From: Pseudomonas sp. 8Z
GTDB lineage: Bacteria; Pseudomonadota; Gammaproteobacteria; Pseudomonadales; Pseudomonadaceae
Direction: 5' to 3'
DNA length: 64,000 nucleotides
NCBI RefSeq assembly: GCF_902506535.1
Contig: NZ_LR733825.1
Coordinates: forward strand, 685,206-749,205
Shown: positions 33,118 to 44,400 of the stretch, piece after piece
Layout: every line of letters begins with the position of its first letter
How positions within the stretch are numbered: the stretch's first letter is position 1
Notes under the pieces: generated by a model
The model's database searches: none
What the model saw: only the letters and a program-made list of their open reading frames with translations
What the model was told of the DNA's origin: nothing
Position numbers and translations under genes: made by a program

Positions 33118-33992
33118 GCCACATCCTCTTCATCCGCGCCGAGGTAGGCGGCGATCACTTTGGGGTCGTTCTTGATCTGCTCTGGCGTGCCCTGAGCGAT
33201 CACGTTGCCGTATTCGAGCACGACGATATGGTCGGAAATGTCCATCACCATGCCCATGTCATGCTCGATCAGCAGCACGGTAATCTGGTGCTCATCACGC
33301 AGGCGACGAATGATTCGGCTCAGCGCCTGAGTCTCGGCCGGGTTGAGGCCGGCGGCAGGTTCATCCAGGCAGATCAGTTCGGGCTGCGTGCACATCGCGC
33401 GGGCGATTTCCAAACGGCGCTGCTGGCCATAGGACAATTCACCGGCCAGGCGATTGGCGCAATCGACCAGATCGACCACCTCCAACCAATAGAAGGCATG
33501 ATCGAGCAGCTTCGATTCGCGGCGACGAAAGCCGGGGGTGTTGAGAATCCCCGCCAGCATGTTGCGGTTGGAGGACATGTGCTGGGCCACCAGCAGGTTC
33601 TCCACCACCGACATTTCCTTGAACAAACGAATGTTCTGGAAGGTGCGCGCCAGCCCGGCGCGGTTGACCAGGTGGGTGCCGCCGAACAGCTTGTACCACA
33701 GGCGCCTGGCCAACGAGCGTGGCTGCACGAAGTCTTCGGGAGCAAACGGCTCGCCCAGTACCTGAATCACATTGGTCGTGGTGTTTTGCGCGTTGAGCTT
33801 GATGCTGCCACCACTGGCCGAGTAGAAGCCGGTCAGGCAGTTGAATACCGTGGTCTTTCCCGCACCGTTGGGGCCGATCAGCGCCGAAATTGAGTGGCGC
33901 TTGATGCTGAAATTCACATCGTTGAGCGCCTTGATGCCACCGAAATGCATCATCAGGCTGTCGACCGCGAGGATCAGTTCGCTCTGCTTCAT
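33114..33992 (-). CDS. livG: Branched-chain amino-acid ABC transporter, ATP-binding protein LivG (long form)
   Basis: This is the second ATPase of the importer. Walker A GPNGAGKTT is at residues 40-48, signature LSYGQQRRLEIARA, Walker B LICLDEPAAGLNP. At 292 residues it is about 35 longer than the usual ~255. The extra segment falls at about residues 70-108, between Walker A and RAGLARTFQNIRLF, and contains ARRLWYKLFGG. The extension is in frame and has no sign of a sequencing error. It overlaps both livF and livM by 4 bases. Confidence 0.95.
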   Translation of the reverse strand: MKQSELILAVDSLMMHFGGIKALNDVNFSIKRHSISALIGPNGAGKTTVFNCLTGFYSASGGSIKLNAQNTTTNVIQVLGEPFAPEDFVQPRSLARRLWYKLFGGTHLVNRAGLARTFQNIRLFKEMSVVENLLVAQHMSSNRNMLAGILNTPGFRRRESKLLDHAFYWLEVVDLVDCANRLAGELSYGQQRRLEIARAMCTQPELICLDEPAAGLNPAETQALSRIIRRLRDEHQITVLLIEHDMGMVMDISDHIVVLEYGNVIAQGTPEQIKNDPKVIAAYLGADEEDVA

Positions 33993-35260
33993 GGCGCCAC
34001 TCCCTTGCGAATCGCGTAGCCGGTTCGGCTAACGCGCACGAGGCCCCGTGGGCGCCAAATCATCATCAGCACCATCAGCACACCGAACACCAGCATGCGA
34101 ACGTCACCGAACTCGCGCAGCAACTCGAACAATAACGTCATGGTGAAGGCCGAAATGACCACGCCGAGGGTAGACCCAAGCCCGCCGAGCACGACGATGG
34201 CCAGCACCAGAATCGACTCAAGAAAGTTGAACGACGCCGGGTTGATGAAGCCCTGGTAAGTGGCGAAGAACACCCCGGCAATGCCGGCAGTGGAGGCGCC
34301 AATCATGAACGCCGAGAGTTTTACCATCACATGGTTCAGGCCCATCGCACGGCAGGCGATTTCATCTTCGCGCAGCGCCTCCCAGGCCCGGCCAATCGGC
34401 ATGCGCGTCAGCCGGTGCTTGATATAGAGCACGGCCAGCACTACCAGAAACAGTACGCTGTAGACCACGATCATCGACATGCTGGGGTTGTAACTGATGC
34501 CCAGCAACTCGTGCAGAGGCGTGCCACCGTCCTTGGCGCGACGGCCAAACTCGATGCCGAAGAAGGTGATCCCCGGTGCGGAAACACCGTTGGGGCCGTT
34601 GGTGAACTCCATCCAGTTATTCAGCACCAGACGGATGATCTCGCCAAACCCGAGGGTGACGATGGCCAGATAGTCGCCGTGCATACGCAACACTGGAAAG
34701 CCCAGAATCGCCCCGGCCAGCGCCGCCATCACCGCCGCAATCGGCAACATGCTCCAGAAGCCCAGATCCAGGTACTGATATCCCAGCGCCAAGCCATAGG
34801 CACCGATGGCGTAGAAACCGACATAACCCAGATCGAGCAGCCCGGCCAGGCCGACCACGATATTCAGGCCCAGACCCAACAGTACATAGATCAGGCAGAG
34901 GATCACCACCGTCAGCCAGTACTTGCTGGCCAGGAACGGGAAGGCGATCGCCAGCACGATGATCAGCGGCAGGATGAAGCGCAGGCTGGATTTGTGATCG
35001 GCCGGCAAGACATGCACGCCGCCGTCGTTGCGGCGAAACACGGCGAACCACTTGCGCCCCCTGGCCGTCTGGCCGAAGGCGCTGAGCAAAAAACGCCCGG
35101 CCATGACGATGGCCACCAGCAGCGCCACACGCTGCGGCTGCAGATTGAAGTCATAGCCGTCGAGCACGATGCCGACGATGGGGCCGAACACCAGCAGCGC
35201 GAGCAGACCGGCCAGCGCGGTGTCACGCAGCACCGCCTTGAAGTCGAATGTCTCTGTCAT
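33989..35260 (-). CDS. livM: Branched-chain amino-acid ABC transporter, permease LivM
   Basis: This inner-membrane permease has 423 residues. Three helices occupy an N-terminal extension of about 100 residues, which has a soluble stretch (RNDGGVHVLPADHK). The LivM core follows, with LGLGLNIVVGLAGLLDLGYVGFYAIGAY and the EAA-like coupling loop GRAWEALREDEIACRAMGLN. It overlaps livG by 4 bases and lies 4 bases after livH. Confidence 0.95.
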   Translation of the reverse strand: MTETFDFKAVLRDTALAGLLALLVFGPIVGIVLDGYDFNLQPQRVALLVAIVMAGRFLLSAFGQTARGRKWFAVFRRNDGGVHVLPADHKSSLRFILPLIIVLAIAFPFLASKYWLTVVILCLIYVLLGLGLNIVVGLAGLLDLGYVGFYAIGAYGLALGYQYLDLGFWSMLPIAAVMAALAGAILGFPVLRMHGDYLAIVTLGFGEIIRLVLNNWMEFTNGPNGVSAPGITFFGIEFGRRAKDGGTPLHELLGISYNPSMSMIVVYSVLFLVVLAVLYIKHRLTRMPIGRAWEALREDEIACRAMGLNHVMVKLSAFMIGASTAGIAGVFFATYQGFINPASFNFLESILVLAIVVLGGLGSTLGVVISAFTMTLLFELLREFGDVRMLVFGVLMVLMMIWRPRGLVRVSRTGYAIRKGVAP

Positions 35261-35264
35261 GCCG

Positions 35265-36179
<915 letters not shown>

Positions 36180-36245
36180 GAAGAAACTCTCACAGGCATG
36201 GGAATACGAGCATCGACCCGGCACAGCCGGGGATGCCGGAGAGAG

Positions 36246-36276
36246 GCGCACACTGGCCGACATGGCCGGTGTGCGC
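36246..36276. promoter_or_regulatory. Hairpin in the livK-livH intercistronic gap
   Basis: GCGCACACTGGCC and GGCCGGTGTGCGC form a 13-bp stem with one mismatch and a 5-base loop. No T-run follows on the minus strand. Such hairpins after binding-protein genes often stabilise the upstream mRNA or attenuate the permease genes; that role is inferred here. Confidence 0.6.
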
Positions 36277-36284
36277 AGGCTGGA

Positions 36285-37409
36285 TCAGGGCAGTTGGTGA
36301 TACTTGCCCTTGTCGTCCCACTCGTACATCACGTAGTCGGAGACTTGCAGGTCGCCCTTCTCGGTAAAGGCTTTCTTGCCCATCACGGTGTCCACGCTGT
36401 GGCCCTTCAGCCATTCGCTGGCCTTGGCACCATCGGTGCTGCCCACCGCATTGAAGGCCGCCGCCAGGGTCTGTACCGACGCGTAGGAATACAGGGTGTA
36501 GCCTTCCGGCTCGAAGCCGTTGGCGCGGAACTTCTCGATCACCGCCTTGCCTTCCGGGATCTGCCGCGGATCGGCGCCGAAGGTCATCAGCACACCCTTG
36601 GTGTATTGCGGGCCACCAGCGGTGGTCACCAGCTCATCGGTCACCACGCAGTCGCCGGAAACGAAGGTAGCGTTGACGCCCTGCTCACGCATCTGCCGTA
36701 CCAGTGGGCCGGCTTCCGGGTGGCAGCCGCCGAAGTAGACGACGTCGGCACCAGCCGCGCGAATCTTGGTCACCAGCGCGTTGAAGTCCTTCTCGCCACG
36801 GGTCAGGCCTTCGTACAGCACCGGCTCGATGCCACGCTTGGCCAGTTGCGCCTTGGTCGCATCGGCCAGCCCCTGGCCGTAGGTGTCCTTGTCGTGGATC
36901 ACCGCGACCTTCTTCGCCTTGAGCTTGTCGACCAGGTAATCACCCGCAACGATGCCCTGCTGATCGTCACGCCCGCACATGCGGAACATGCCGGTCAGGC
37001 CGCGCTCGGTAATCTGCGGGTTGGTCGAGCCGGGGGTGATGGCGATGATGCCTGCTTCGTCGTACACCTCCGACGCCGGCATGGTCGAGGACGAGCAGAA
37101 GTGGCCGACCACACCCACCGCCTTGTCCGAATCCACCAGGCGGTTGGCCACAGCTACAGCCTGCTTCGGTTCACAGGCGTCATCGGCCTTGACCAGGGTG
37201 ATCTTCTCGCCGTTGATGCCACCAGCGGCGTTGATGTCCTCGGCGGCCTGGGTCGCACCGCGCCAGTATTGCTCGCCATACGAGGCATTGGCGCCAGTAT
37301 GCGGGCCGGCGACACCGATCACGACATCGGCCAGAGCCAGGGAAGATGAGCCCATTGCGGCACTAACCGCTAAGGCCAGAAAACCTTTTCTGTAAATCTT
37401 CTGCGACAT
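36285..37409 (-). CDS. livK: Branched-chain amino-acid-binding periplasmic protein LivK
   Basis: This is the periplasmic receptor of the Leu/Ile/Val(/Ala) importer, with 374 residues. A Sec signal peptide is visible (1-27, cleavage after SSLALA). The mature protein begins DVVIGVAGPHTGANASYGEQ, with the type I periplasmic-binding fold. Two Cys pairs are present (DDACEPK/GHFCSSS and FRMCGRD/GGCHPEAG...GDCVVT), more than in E. coli LivK. It is the first gene of the operon and lies 38 bases downstream of a sigma54 promoter. Confidence 0.95.
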   Translation of the reverse strand: MSQKIYRKGFLALAVSAAMGSSSLALADVVIGVAGPHTGANASYGEQYWRGATQAAEDINAAGGINGEKITLVKADDACEPKQAVAVANRLVDSDKAVGVVGHFCSSSTMPASEVYDEAGIIAITPGSTNPQITERGLTGMFRMCGRDDQQGIVAGDYLVDKLKAKKVAVIHDKDTYGQGLADATKAQLAKRGIEPVLYEGLTRGEKDFNALVTKIRAAGADVVYFGGCHPEAGPLVRQMREQGVNATFVSGDCVVTDELVTTAGGPQYTKGVLMTFGADPRQIPEGKAVIEKFRANGFEPEGYTLYSYASVQTLAAAFNAVGSTDGAKASEWLKGHSVDTVMGKKAFTEKGDLQVSDYVMYEWDDKGKYHQLP

Positions 37410-37447
37410 GGAGTGCTCCTGATGGTTTTAGGTTGGCCACCTGAGAC

Positions 37448-37463
37448 AGCAAGGCTTATGCCA
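37448..37463 (-). promoter_or_regulatory. Sigma54 (RpoN) -24/-12 promoter of the liv operon
   Basis: On the minus strand the sequence is TGGCAT-AAGCC-TTGCT. The GG and GC pairs are spaced exactly as in the consensus TGGCACG-N4-TTGCW, with only one or two departures. It lies 38 bases upstream of the livK start, which fits a short leader. It implies nitrogen or other enhancer-protein control. Confidence 0.75.
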
Positions 37464-37820
37464 GTCAAAAAACGCAAAGGCAGAACGAAAAAGTCAGGAG
37501 CATGACGATAAAAGAGCGTATTTTTTTGAAAGACTTTCCCGCTGCAGCTAAAACGAAAACGCGAAAAGCCGCCGAACCCTCGATTTATCTGGCTCTGAGC
37601 TTAGTTTCCGTTAAACACCTGAGTAATCAGCCAGAAGCGCCCCAGCTTAGTGCAAATGCCCCATGCCTTCGCACCACCAACCCGCACCGCTGCGAAACCG
37701 AGCGATGAAGACCTGCCAAGGGCAGATATAGCAGTGGTCGATTACGCCCAAAAGAGATCTGGCATGCGCAGTTTTGAGTAAAAAATTCCCAGCGCAGGCG
37801 CATCATCAAGCGTAAGCGGC
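37464..37820. other. Gap between the liv promoter and tam
   Basis: This stretch of about 360 bases is less GC-rich than its neighbours and holds no gene I can support. An enhancer site for the sigma54 promoter is expected here. I see only isolated GCACC half-sites (for example 37671-37676) and no convincing NtrC dyad. Confidence 0.4.
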
Positions 37821-38582
37821 CTAACGCCGCGCCACGATGAAAAGTCGGGGGAATGGCAGCAGCACACGGCCATCGGCTTGTGGCGGGTAGGCATCGGCGA
37901 CTAACTTCTGGTAATTCGCGAGAAAAGCGGCCTGCTGTTCAGCATCCAGCGGCTGTAGGAACGGCAATAAGGCCGTGGACTTGAACCACTCCACGATTGC
38001 GGCGGCATTGTCCAGTACATGGAAGTAGGTGGTACGCCAGATATCCAGTTCGCCAGCATGAGAGCTGAGGATGTCGTAATAGGTTTGCGCGTTGTACCTC
38101 GGGTTATGACGCACCTCACCGATACACGCCGACCACGGCCCATTGGCCGCCACTTCACGGGCCAGGCGGTGCGCTGGCTCCTGCAGATTGTCCGGCGTCT
38201 GGATCGCCAACCAGCCACCGGGAGCCAGTTGCGCGAGCAGTTTCGGGTATAACTGGGCGTGATCCGGCAACCATTGCAGCGAAGCGTTGGCCAGGATCAG
38301 TTGCGGTACCGCATCCGCCTGCCAGTGCTGGATATCGGCCAGTTGGAAGCTCACTTGTGGCAGCCTCTGACGCGCAGCGCGCAGCATGTCTTCGCTGCTA
38401 TCGATAGCGCTAACCTGCGCGCCTGGTACATGCCTGTGCAATACCTCAGTGGAGTTGCCAGGCCCGCAACCCAAATCCACAGCACATTCGATTCCATCGC
38501 TCGGCACCGCTGCCAATAGGTCGCACACTGGCCGGGTTCGTTGGCGCTCGAATAACGAATATTGCTGAGCAGACCATCCCAT
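37821..38582 (-). CDS. tam: Trans-aconitate 2-methyltransferase
   Basis: Tam is an S-adenosylmethionine-dependent enzyme that methylates trans-aconitate, an inhibitor of aconitase formed from cis-aconitate. The protein has 253 residues. Motif I is VDLGCGPGNSTEVL, motif II AIDSSEDML, and the Tam-specific ANASLQWLPDHAQLYPKL and DIWRTTYFHVL are close to E. coli Tam. The C-terminus LLPFPRLFIVARR also matches. The ATG at 38582 has GGAGG at ideal distance; a GTG one codon earlier is the alternative. It transcribes away from dctP. Confidence 0.93.
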   Translation of the reverse strand: MGWSAQQYSLFERQRTRPVCDLLAAVPSDGIECAVDLGCGPGNSTEVLHRHVPGAQVSAIDSSEDMLRAARQRLPQVSFQLADIQHWQADAVPQLILANASLQWLPDHAQLYPKLLAQLAPGGWLAIQTPDNLQEPAHRLAREVAANGPWSACIGEVRHNPRYNAQTYYDILSSHAGELDIWRTTYFHVLDNAAAIVEWFKSTALLPFLQPLDAEQQAAFLANYQKLVADAYPPQADGRVLLPFPRLFIVARR

Positions 38583-38843
38583 CACTCACCTCCTAACAGG
38601 CCGTTGGAACATGTAGGCAAAGTAGCATTTTCAATGCCCTACTAATGCTGTCTAGAACCCATGCCAGAGCACGTACGGCTCAATTTTTTTCTGCTGCTAC
38701 ACTTCGTAAAAATGGCCATCAGCCATTGCATGCCGTGAATCCTGTCACATCCCTTGTTGAGCCAGAGCCACGCGCACGCGGAAATTCCCCACAATGGCGC
38801 ACCCTCACGGAAGCCTACGAAAGCCGTATCGACCAAGGCATAG

Positions 38844-39899
<1,056 letters not shown>

Positions 39900-39906
39900 C
39901 CACGAG

Positions 39907-39935
39907 GTCGGCATGGCGACTTTCACCATGCCGAC
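39907..39935. terminator. Bidirectional hairpin between dctP and opmB
   Basis: GTCGGCATGG and CCATGCCGAC form a perfect 10-bp stem with a 9-base loop between the two convergent stops. There is no T-run, so it is a hairpin with probable terminator or stabilising function. Confidence 0.6.
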
Positions 39936-39937
39936 TG

Positions 39938-41437
39938 TCACTCAGCCGCTGAGTCCTGCAACTGCTCGATCTGCCAGCCACCGCCCAAAGCGGCAATCAA
40001 TTGCACGCTGGCCAGCAGACGGTTGCCCAGTAGCGTCAAATTGGTGCGCTCGTTGTTCAGCGCTGTGGCCTGCACGTTGACCACGCTGCTGTAGTCGACG
40101 GTACCGGCCTGGTACTGGTTCTCGATCAGTCGTAGCGACTCGCGTGCAGCCTCCAGCGCCTGTTGCTGCACGCCGCTCTCCTGCTCCAGCACGCGCAACT
40201 GCACCAGGTAATCCTCGACTTCACGCAAGCTATCCAGCACCGCCTGGCGATACTGTGCCACGGTCTGCTCGTACACCGCCTCGGTGCGCTGCAACTCGGC
40301 GCTGCGCGCACCACCATCGAACAGGGTCAGGGCCAGTTGCGGGCCGAGTGACCAGAAGCGGTTGGGCGCATCGATCCAGTCGGCAAAGCTGCTGCCGCGA
40401 TAACCACCGCTAGCGCTGATGCTCAGATCCGGGAACCACGCGGCCTCGGCCACACCTATCTGCGCGTTGGCGGCCATGACCCGACGCTCGGCGGCAGCGA
40501 CATCAGGCCGACGTTCGAGCAGTTGCGAGGGCAACATCACTGGTAGCGTTGGCAGCATCGGCAAACGGTCGCGTGTGGCGATGCTCAGCTCAGTCGGGCT
40601 AACCCCGACCAGCACGGCGATAGCGTGTTCGAGCTGGGCGCGCTGCCAGTTCAGATCGATGGCTTGCGCCTCGGTACTTCTAAGTTGAGTCAGCGCCTGA
40701 GTGACATCGGATCGCGGCACGATGCCCGCGTTGTACTGGTTTTCGGTCAGCCGTAGCGAGCGTGCATAGGCTGCAACCGTGGCATCGAGCAGACGCTTCT
40801 GTTCATCGAGCACGCGCAATTGCAGGTAGTTCTGCACCAGCTCGCTCTGCAGGCTCAGACTCAGCGCGGCCAGATCGGCAGCGCTGGCCTCGTAGCTGGC
40901 CTGATTGGCTTCCAGGTTGCGCCGCAGCCTCCCCCACAGATCCAGCTCCCAAGCCGCACTCAGGCTCAGGTCATAGCTTTTGGAAACCCCTGAACCATTC
41001 AGATTGCTACCGGAAGTGCTACCACCGCCCTGCCCGCTGCGTGTCACGCCGGTGCTGCCGGACAGCGTCGGCATGAAACTCGCCCGCGCACCACGCACCA
41101 ACGCCCGCGCCTGCCGGTACTGGGCCTCGGATGCGGCCAGGTTCTGGTTGGACAGTTGCAGGCGTTCGACCAGTGCATTGAGTTCGGCATCACCATACAG
41201 CTCCCACCAGGCACCACGCTCCAGAGCATCGGCAGGGCTGGCGGGCGTCCAGCCTTCGACTTGCTTGAACTGCACGGGCACTGCCAATTCCGGGCGCTGG
41301 TAGTCCGGGCCAAGGGCGCAGCCGGTAAGCACGCCAAGCAGCATGATCAAGGTGTAGGAGCGCGCCCTGTTCGCGAGCAGGGTGCAATTAACAGCTTCGC
41401 GAGCAGAGCTCGCGCCTATGGATGCGGCGGGTTTCAT
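39938..41437 (-). CDS. opmB: Outer-membrane efflux lipoprotein of the Mux system (OpmB-like)
   Basis: This TolC-family outer-membrane channel (NodT type) has 499 residues. The lipobox LLGVLTGC is followed by ALGPDYQRPELAVP, the usual lipoprotein start. Two OEP repeats follow, the first with SEAQYRQARALVRGARASFMP and the second with the ERRPDVAAAERRVMAANAQIGVAEAAWFP signature. The start overlaps the muxC stop as ATGA, so translation is coupled. Oddly, codons of about residues 7-29 lie in a REP pair, giving an unusually long N-region before the lipobox. It is the last gene of muxA-muxB-muxC-opmB. Confidence 0.88.
   Translation of the reverse strand: MKPAASIGASSAREAVNCTLLANRARSYTLIMLLGVLTGCALGPDYQRPELAVPVQFKQVEGWTPASPADALERGAWWELYGDAELNALVERLQLSNQNLAASEAQYRQARALVRGARASFMPTLSGSTGVTRSGQGGGSTSGSNLNGSGVSKSYDLSLSAAWELDLWGRLRRNLEANQASYEASAADLAALSLSLQSELVQNYLQLRVLDEQKRLLDATVAAYARSLRLTENQYNAGIVPRSDVTQALTQLRSTEAQAIDLNWQRAQLEHAIAVLVGVSPTELSIATRDRLPMLPTLPVMLPSQLLERRPDVAAAERRVMAANAQIGVAEAAWFPDLSISASGGYRGSSFADWIDAPNRFWSLGPQLALTLFDGGARSAELQRTEAVYEQTVAQYRQAVLDSLREVEDYLVQLRVLEQESGVQQQALEAARESLRLIENQYQAGTVDYSSVVNVQATALNNERTNLTLLGNRLLASVQLIAALGGGWQIEQLQDSAAE
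41353..41419. repeat. Inverted REP pair inside the 5' end of opmB
   Basis: GTAGGAGCGCGCCCTG-TTCGCGA (from 41354) and TTCGCGAGCAGAGCTCGCGCC ending near 41416 are two REP units in opposite orientation. They encode about residues 7-29 of OpmB in frame and lie only 18 bases into the coding sequence. Confidence 0.8.
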
Positions 41438-44400
41438 AGCGGATTTTCCAGCGAAGCATCGCTGCGCACGCCACGCCAACGATTGACGCGGTGCCGCAAG
41501 CGATCGAAATAGAGGTAGATCACCGGGGTGGTGTAGAGGGTCAGCAGTTGGCTGAGCAGCAGGCCACCAACGATGGTCACGCCCAGCGGTTGGCGCATTT
41601 CCGAGCCCTCGGCGCTGCCCAGCATCAACGGCAGCGCGCCGAGAATCGCCGCCAGCGTGGTCATCAGGATCGGCCTGAAGCGCAACAGGCAGGCCTGGCG
41701 AATCGACTCCTGCGGGCTCAGGCGCTCACCGCGTTCAAGCTGCAACGCCAGGTCGACCATCAGGATGGCGTTCTTCTTGACGATGCCGATAAGCAAGAAC
41801 AGCCCCAACAGCGAAATCAGACTGAACTCCATGCCCACCAGCTCCAGCGCCAATAAGGCGCCAACTCCCGCCGAAGGCAACGTGGAAAGGATGGTCAGCG
41901 GATGCACGTAACTTTCATAGAGCACACCCAGAACGATATAGACCACCACCAGCGCCAGCAGAATCATCAGCGGCTGGTTGTCCTGGGTCTGCTGGAAGGC
42001 AGCGCTAGTCCCCCCCATCATGCCTTGCACCTGCGTGGGCAGATTGAGCCTGGCTACCGCGCGGTCGATAGCCAGGCTGGCTTGATCCAGGCTAACGTCT
42101 TCGGCCAGGGAGAAGCCGATGCTCTCAGCGGCAAACTGGCCCTGGTGCTGCACGCGATCCTCTTCCAGGCTGCGCTCCCAGTGAGCGAAGGTCGACAGCG
42201 GTACGCGCGCACCGTCGGCGGTGACCACCTGGATCTGATTGAGCGCCTCGGGGTACTGGGCGTACTGCGGGTTGATCTCCATGACCACGTTGTACTGGTT
42301 GAGCGCCTCATAGATGGTCGACACCTGGCGCTGGCTGAAGGCGTTATTGAGCACGGCGGTGATCATGCTCATGTCCACGCCGAGACGCTGTGCGGTTTCA
42401 CGGTTAACCACCAGCCGAATCTGCTGGGCGCCTTCATTTTCCTTGGCGTCGATATCGGTCAGCTCGGGCAACGCGCGCAGAGCCTCGCGCACACGGGGCA
42501 GCCATTGGCGCAAGGCGTCGAGATCATCGGAAAGCAGCAGGTACTCGTTCTCCGAACTGCGCCCTTCGCGCCCGCCGAACTGCAGATCCTGGTCAGGCAT
42601 AAGGAACATGCGCCCACCCGGCACCTTGGGCACTTCCTTGCGCAGGCGGTTGATCACCTCCTGGGCCGATAGCTCACGTTCGGCGATGGGCTTGAGGCGT
42701 ACGATCATGAAGGCGTTGTTGATACCGCTGGAACCTCCGATGAAGCCCGCCACGCTTTGCACCATGGGGTCGGCCAGTACGGCCTTGCGGAAGGCTTCCA
42801 TCTTCGGCTGCATGACCTGGAACGACAGGCCGTCATCGCCCCGAATAAAACCGATCAACTGGCCGGTGTCCTGCTGCGGCATGAAGGTCTTGGGTACGCT
42901 GACGAACAAATAGACGTTCAGCGCAATGGTCGCCAGCAGGCTCAGCAGCATCAGCAGCGAATGGCGCAGCGCCCAATCCAGCGTGCGACCGTAAAAACTC
43001 AGCACGCGTTCCTGCACGCGCTCGCCCCAACGCTGCCAGGCATTGCTGCCTGCTTCATCCTCGGCACGTAGCCAGCGCGCGCAGAGCATCGGTGTCAGCG
43101 TCAGCGACACCAGCAGGGAAATCACGATCGATACCGCCAGCGTCAGCGAGAACTCGCGGAACAGCCGCTCGACGATGCCGCCCATGAACAGGATGGAGAC
43201 GAATACCGCCACCAGCGACAGGTTCATCGACAACAACGTGAAGCCCACTTCGCGGGTGCCCTTGAACGCTGCCGCCATCGGTGTTTCGCCGTTGTGGATG
43301 TGACGGGCGATGTTCTCCAGCACCACGATGGCGTCATCGACCACCAGACCGGTGGCGATGATCAACGCCATCAGCGACAGGTTGTTCAACGAAAAGTCCA
43401 GCAGGTACATGGCGGCAAAGCTGCCGATCAGCGACACCGGCACAGCCAGCGCCGGGATCAACGCCGCACGCCAGCGCCCGAGGAAGGCCAGCACCACCAG
43501 GATCACCAAGGCCACGGCAATCAGCAGCGTCTGCTCGGCCTCGTGCAGAGTGGCGCGAATCACCGGCGAGCGATCCATTGCCACCTCCAGCTCGACGCTG
43601 GCCGGGATCACTTCACGCAAGGCCGGCAACTCGGCACGGATGTCATCGATGGTCTGCAGGATATTCGCCCCGCTCTGGCGGTTGATCACCAGCAGCACCG
43701 ACTCCTTGTCGTTGTAGAAACCGCTGTTGTAGCGATCCTCCACACCGTCAGTGACGGTAGCCACATCGCCCAGGCGCACGGCGGCACCATCCTGGTAGCG
43801 AATGATCATCGGCACATAGTCAGCGGCCTTGGCCAGTTGATCGCTGGCCTGCACCTGCCAATGGCGCTGAGCATCCTCGACCGCACCCTTGGGCCGCAGC
43901 GCATTGCTCTGGGTGATGGCTTCGCGCACATCGTCCAGAGCGATGCCGTAGTGGTCGAGCAGGCGCGGTTCCAGCGCTACTCGCACCGCAGGTAGCGAGC
44001 TGCCACCGACCTGCACTTCGCCCACGCCACCGACCTGGGCCAGCTTCTGCGCCAGGATGGTCGAAGCCACGTCGTACAGTTGGCCCTTGTTCAGCGTCGG
44101 GCTGGTCAGCGACAGCACCATGATCGGCGCCTGCGACGGGTTGATCTTGCGGTAGCTGGGCATGCTTCGCATGCCGCTGGGCAGAAGATCGCGCGCCGCA
44201 TTGATCGCCGCCTGCACCTCACGCGCGGCGGTGTTGATGTCCTTATCCAGATCGAACTGAATCATGATCCGCGTGCTGCCCTGGCTGCTGCGGCTGTTCA
44301 TCTGGCTGACGCCGGAAATGGCGCCGAGCGAACGCTCCAGCGGCGTGGCCACAGTGGCCGCCATGATCTGCGGACTGGCGCCGGGCAAGCTGGCCTGCAC

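Noticed and set aside
37502..37809. Short open frames on both strands between livK and tam
   Set aside because: They overlap each other, lack ribosome-binding sites and lie in likely regulatory DNA.
38712..38729. Possible sigma54 promoter TGGCCATCAGCCATTGCA upstream of dctP
   Set aside because: The GG to GC spacing is two bases too long for a -24/-12 promoter, which sigma54 does not tolerate.
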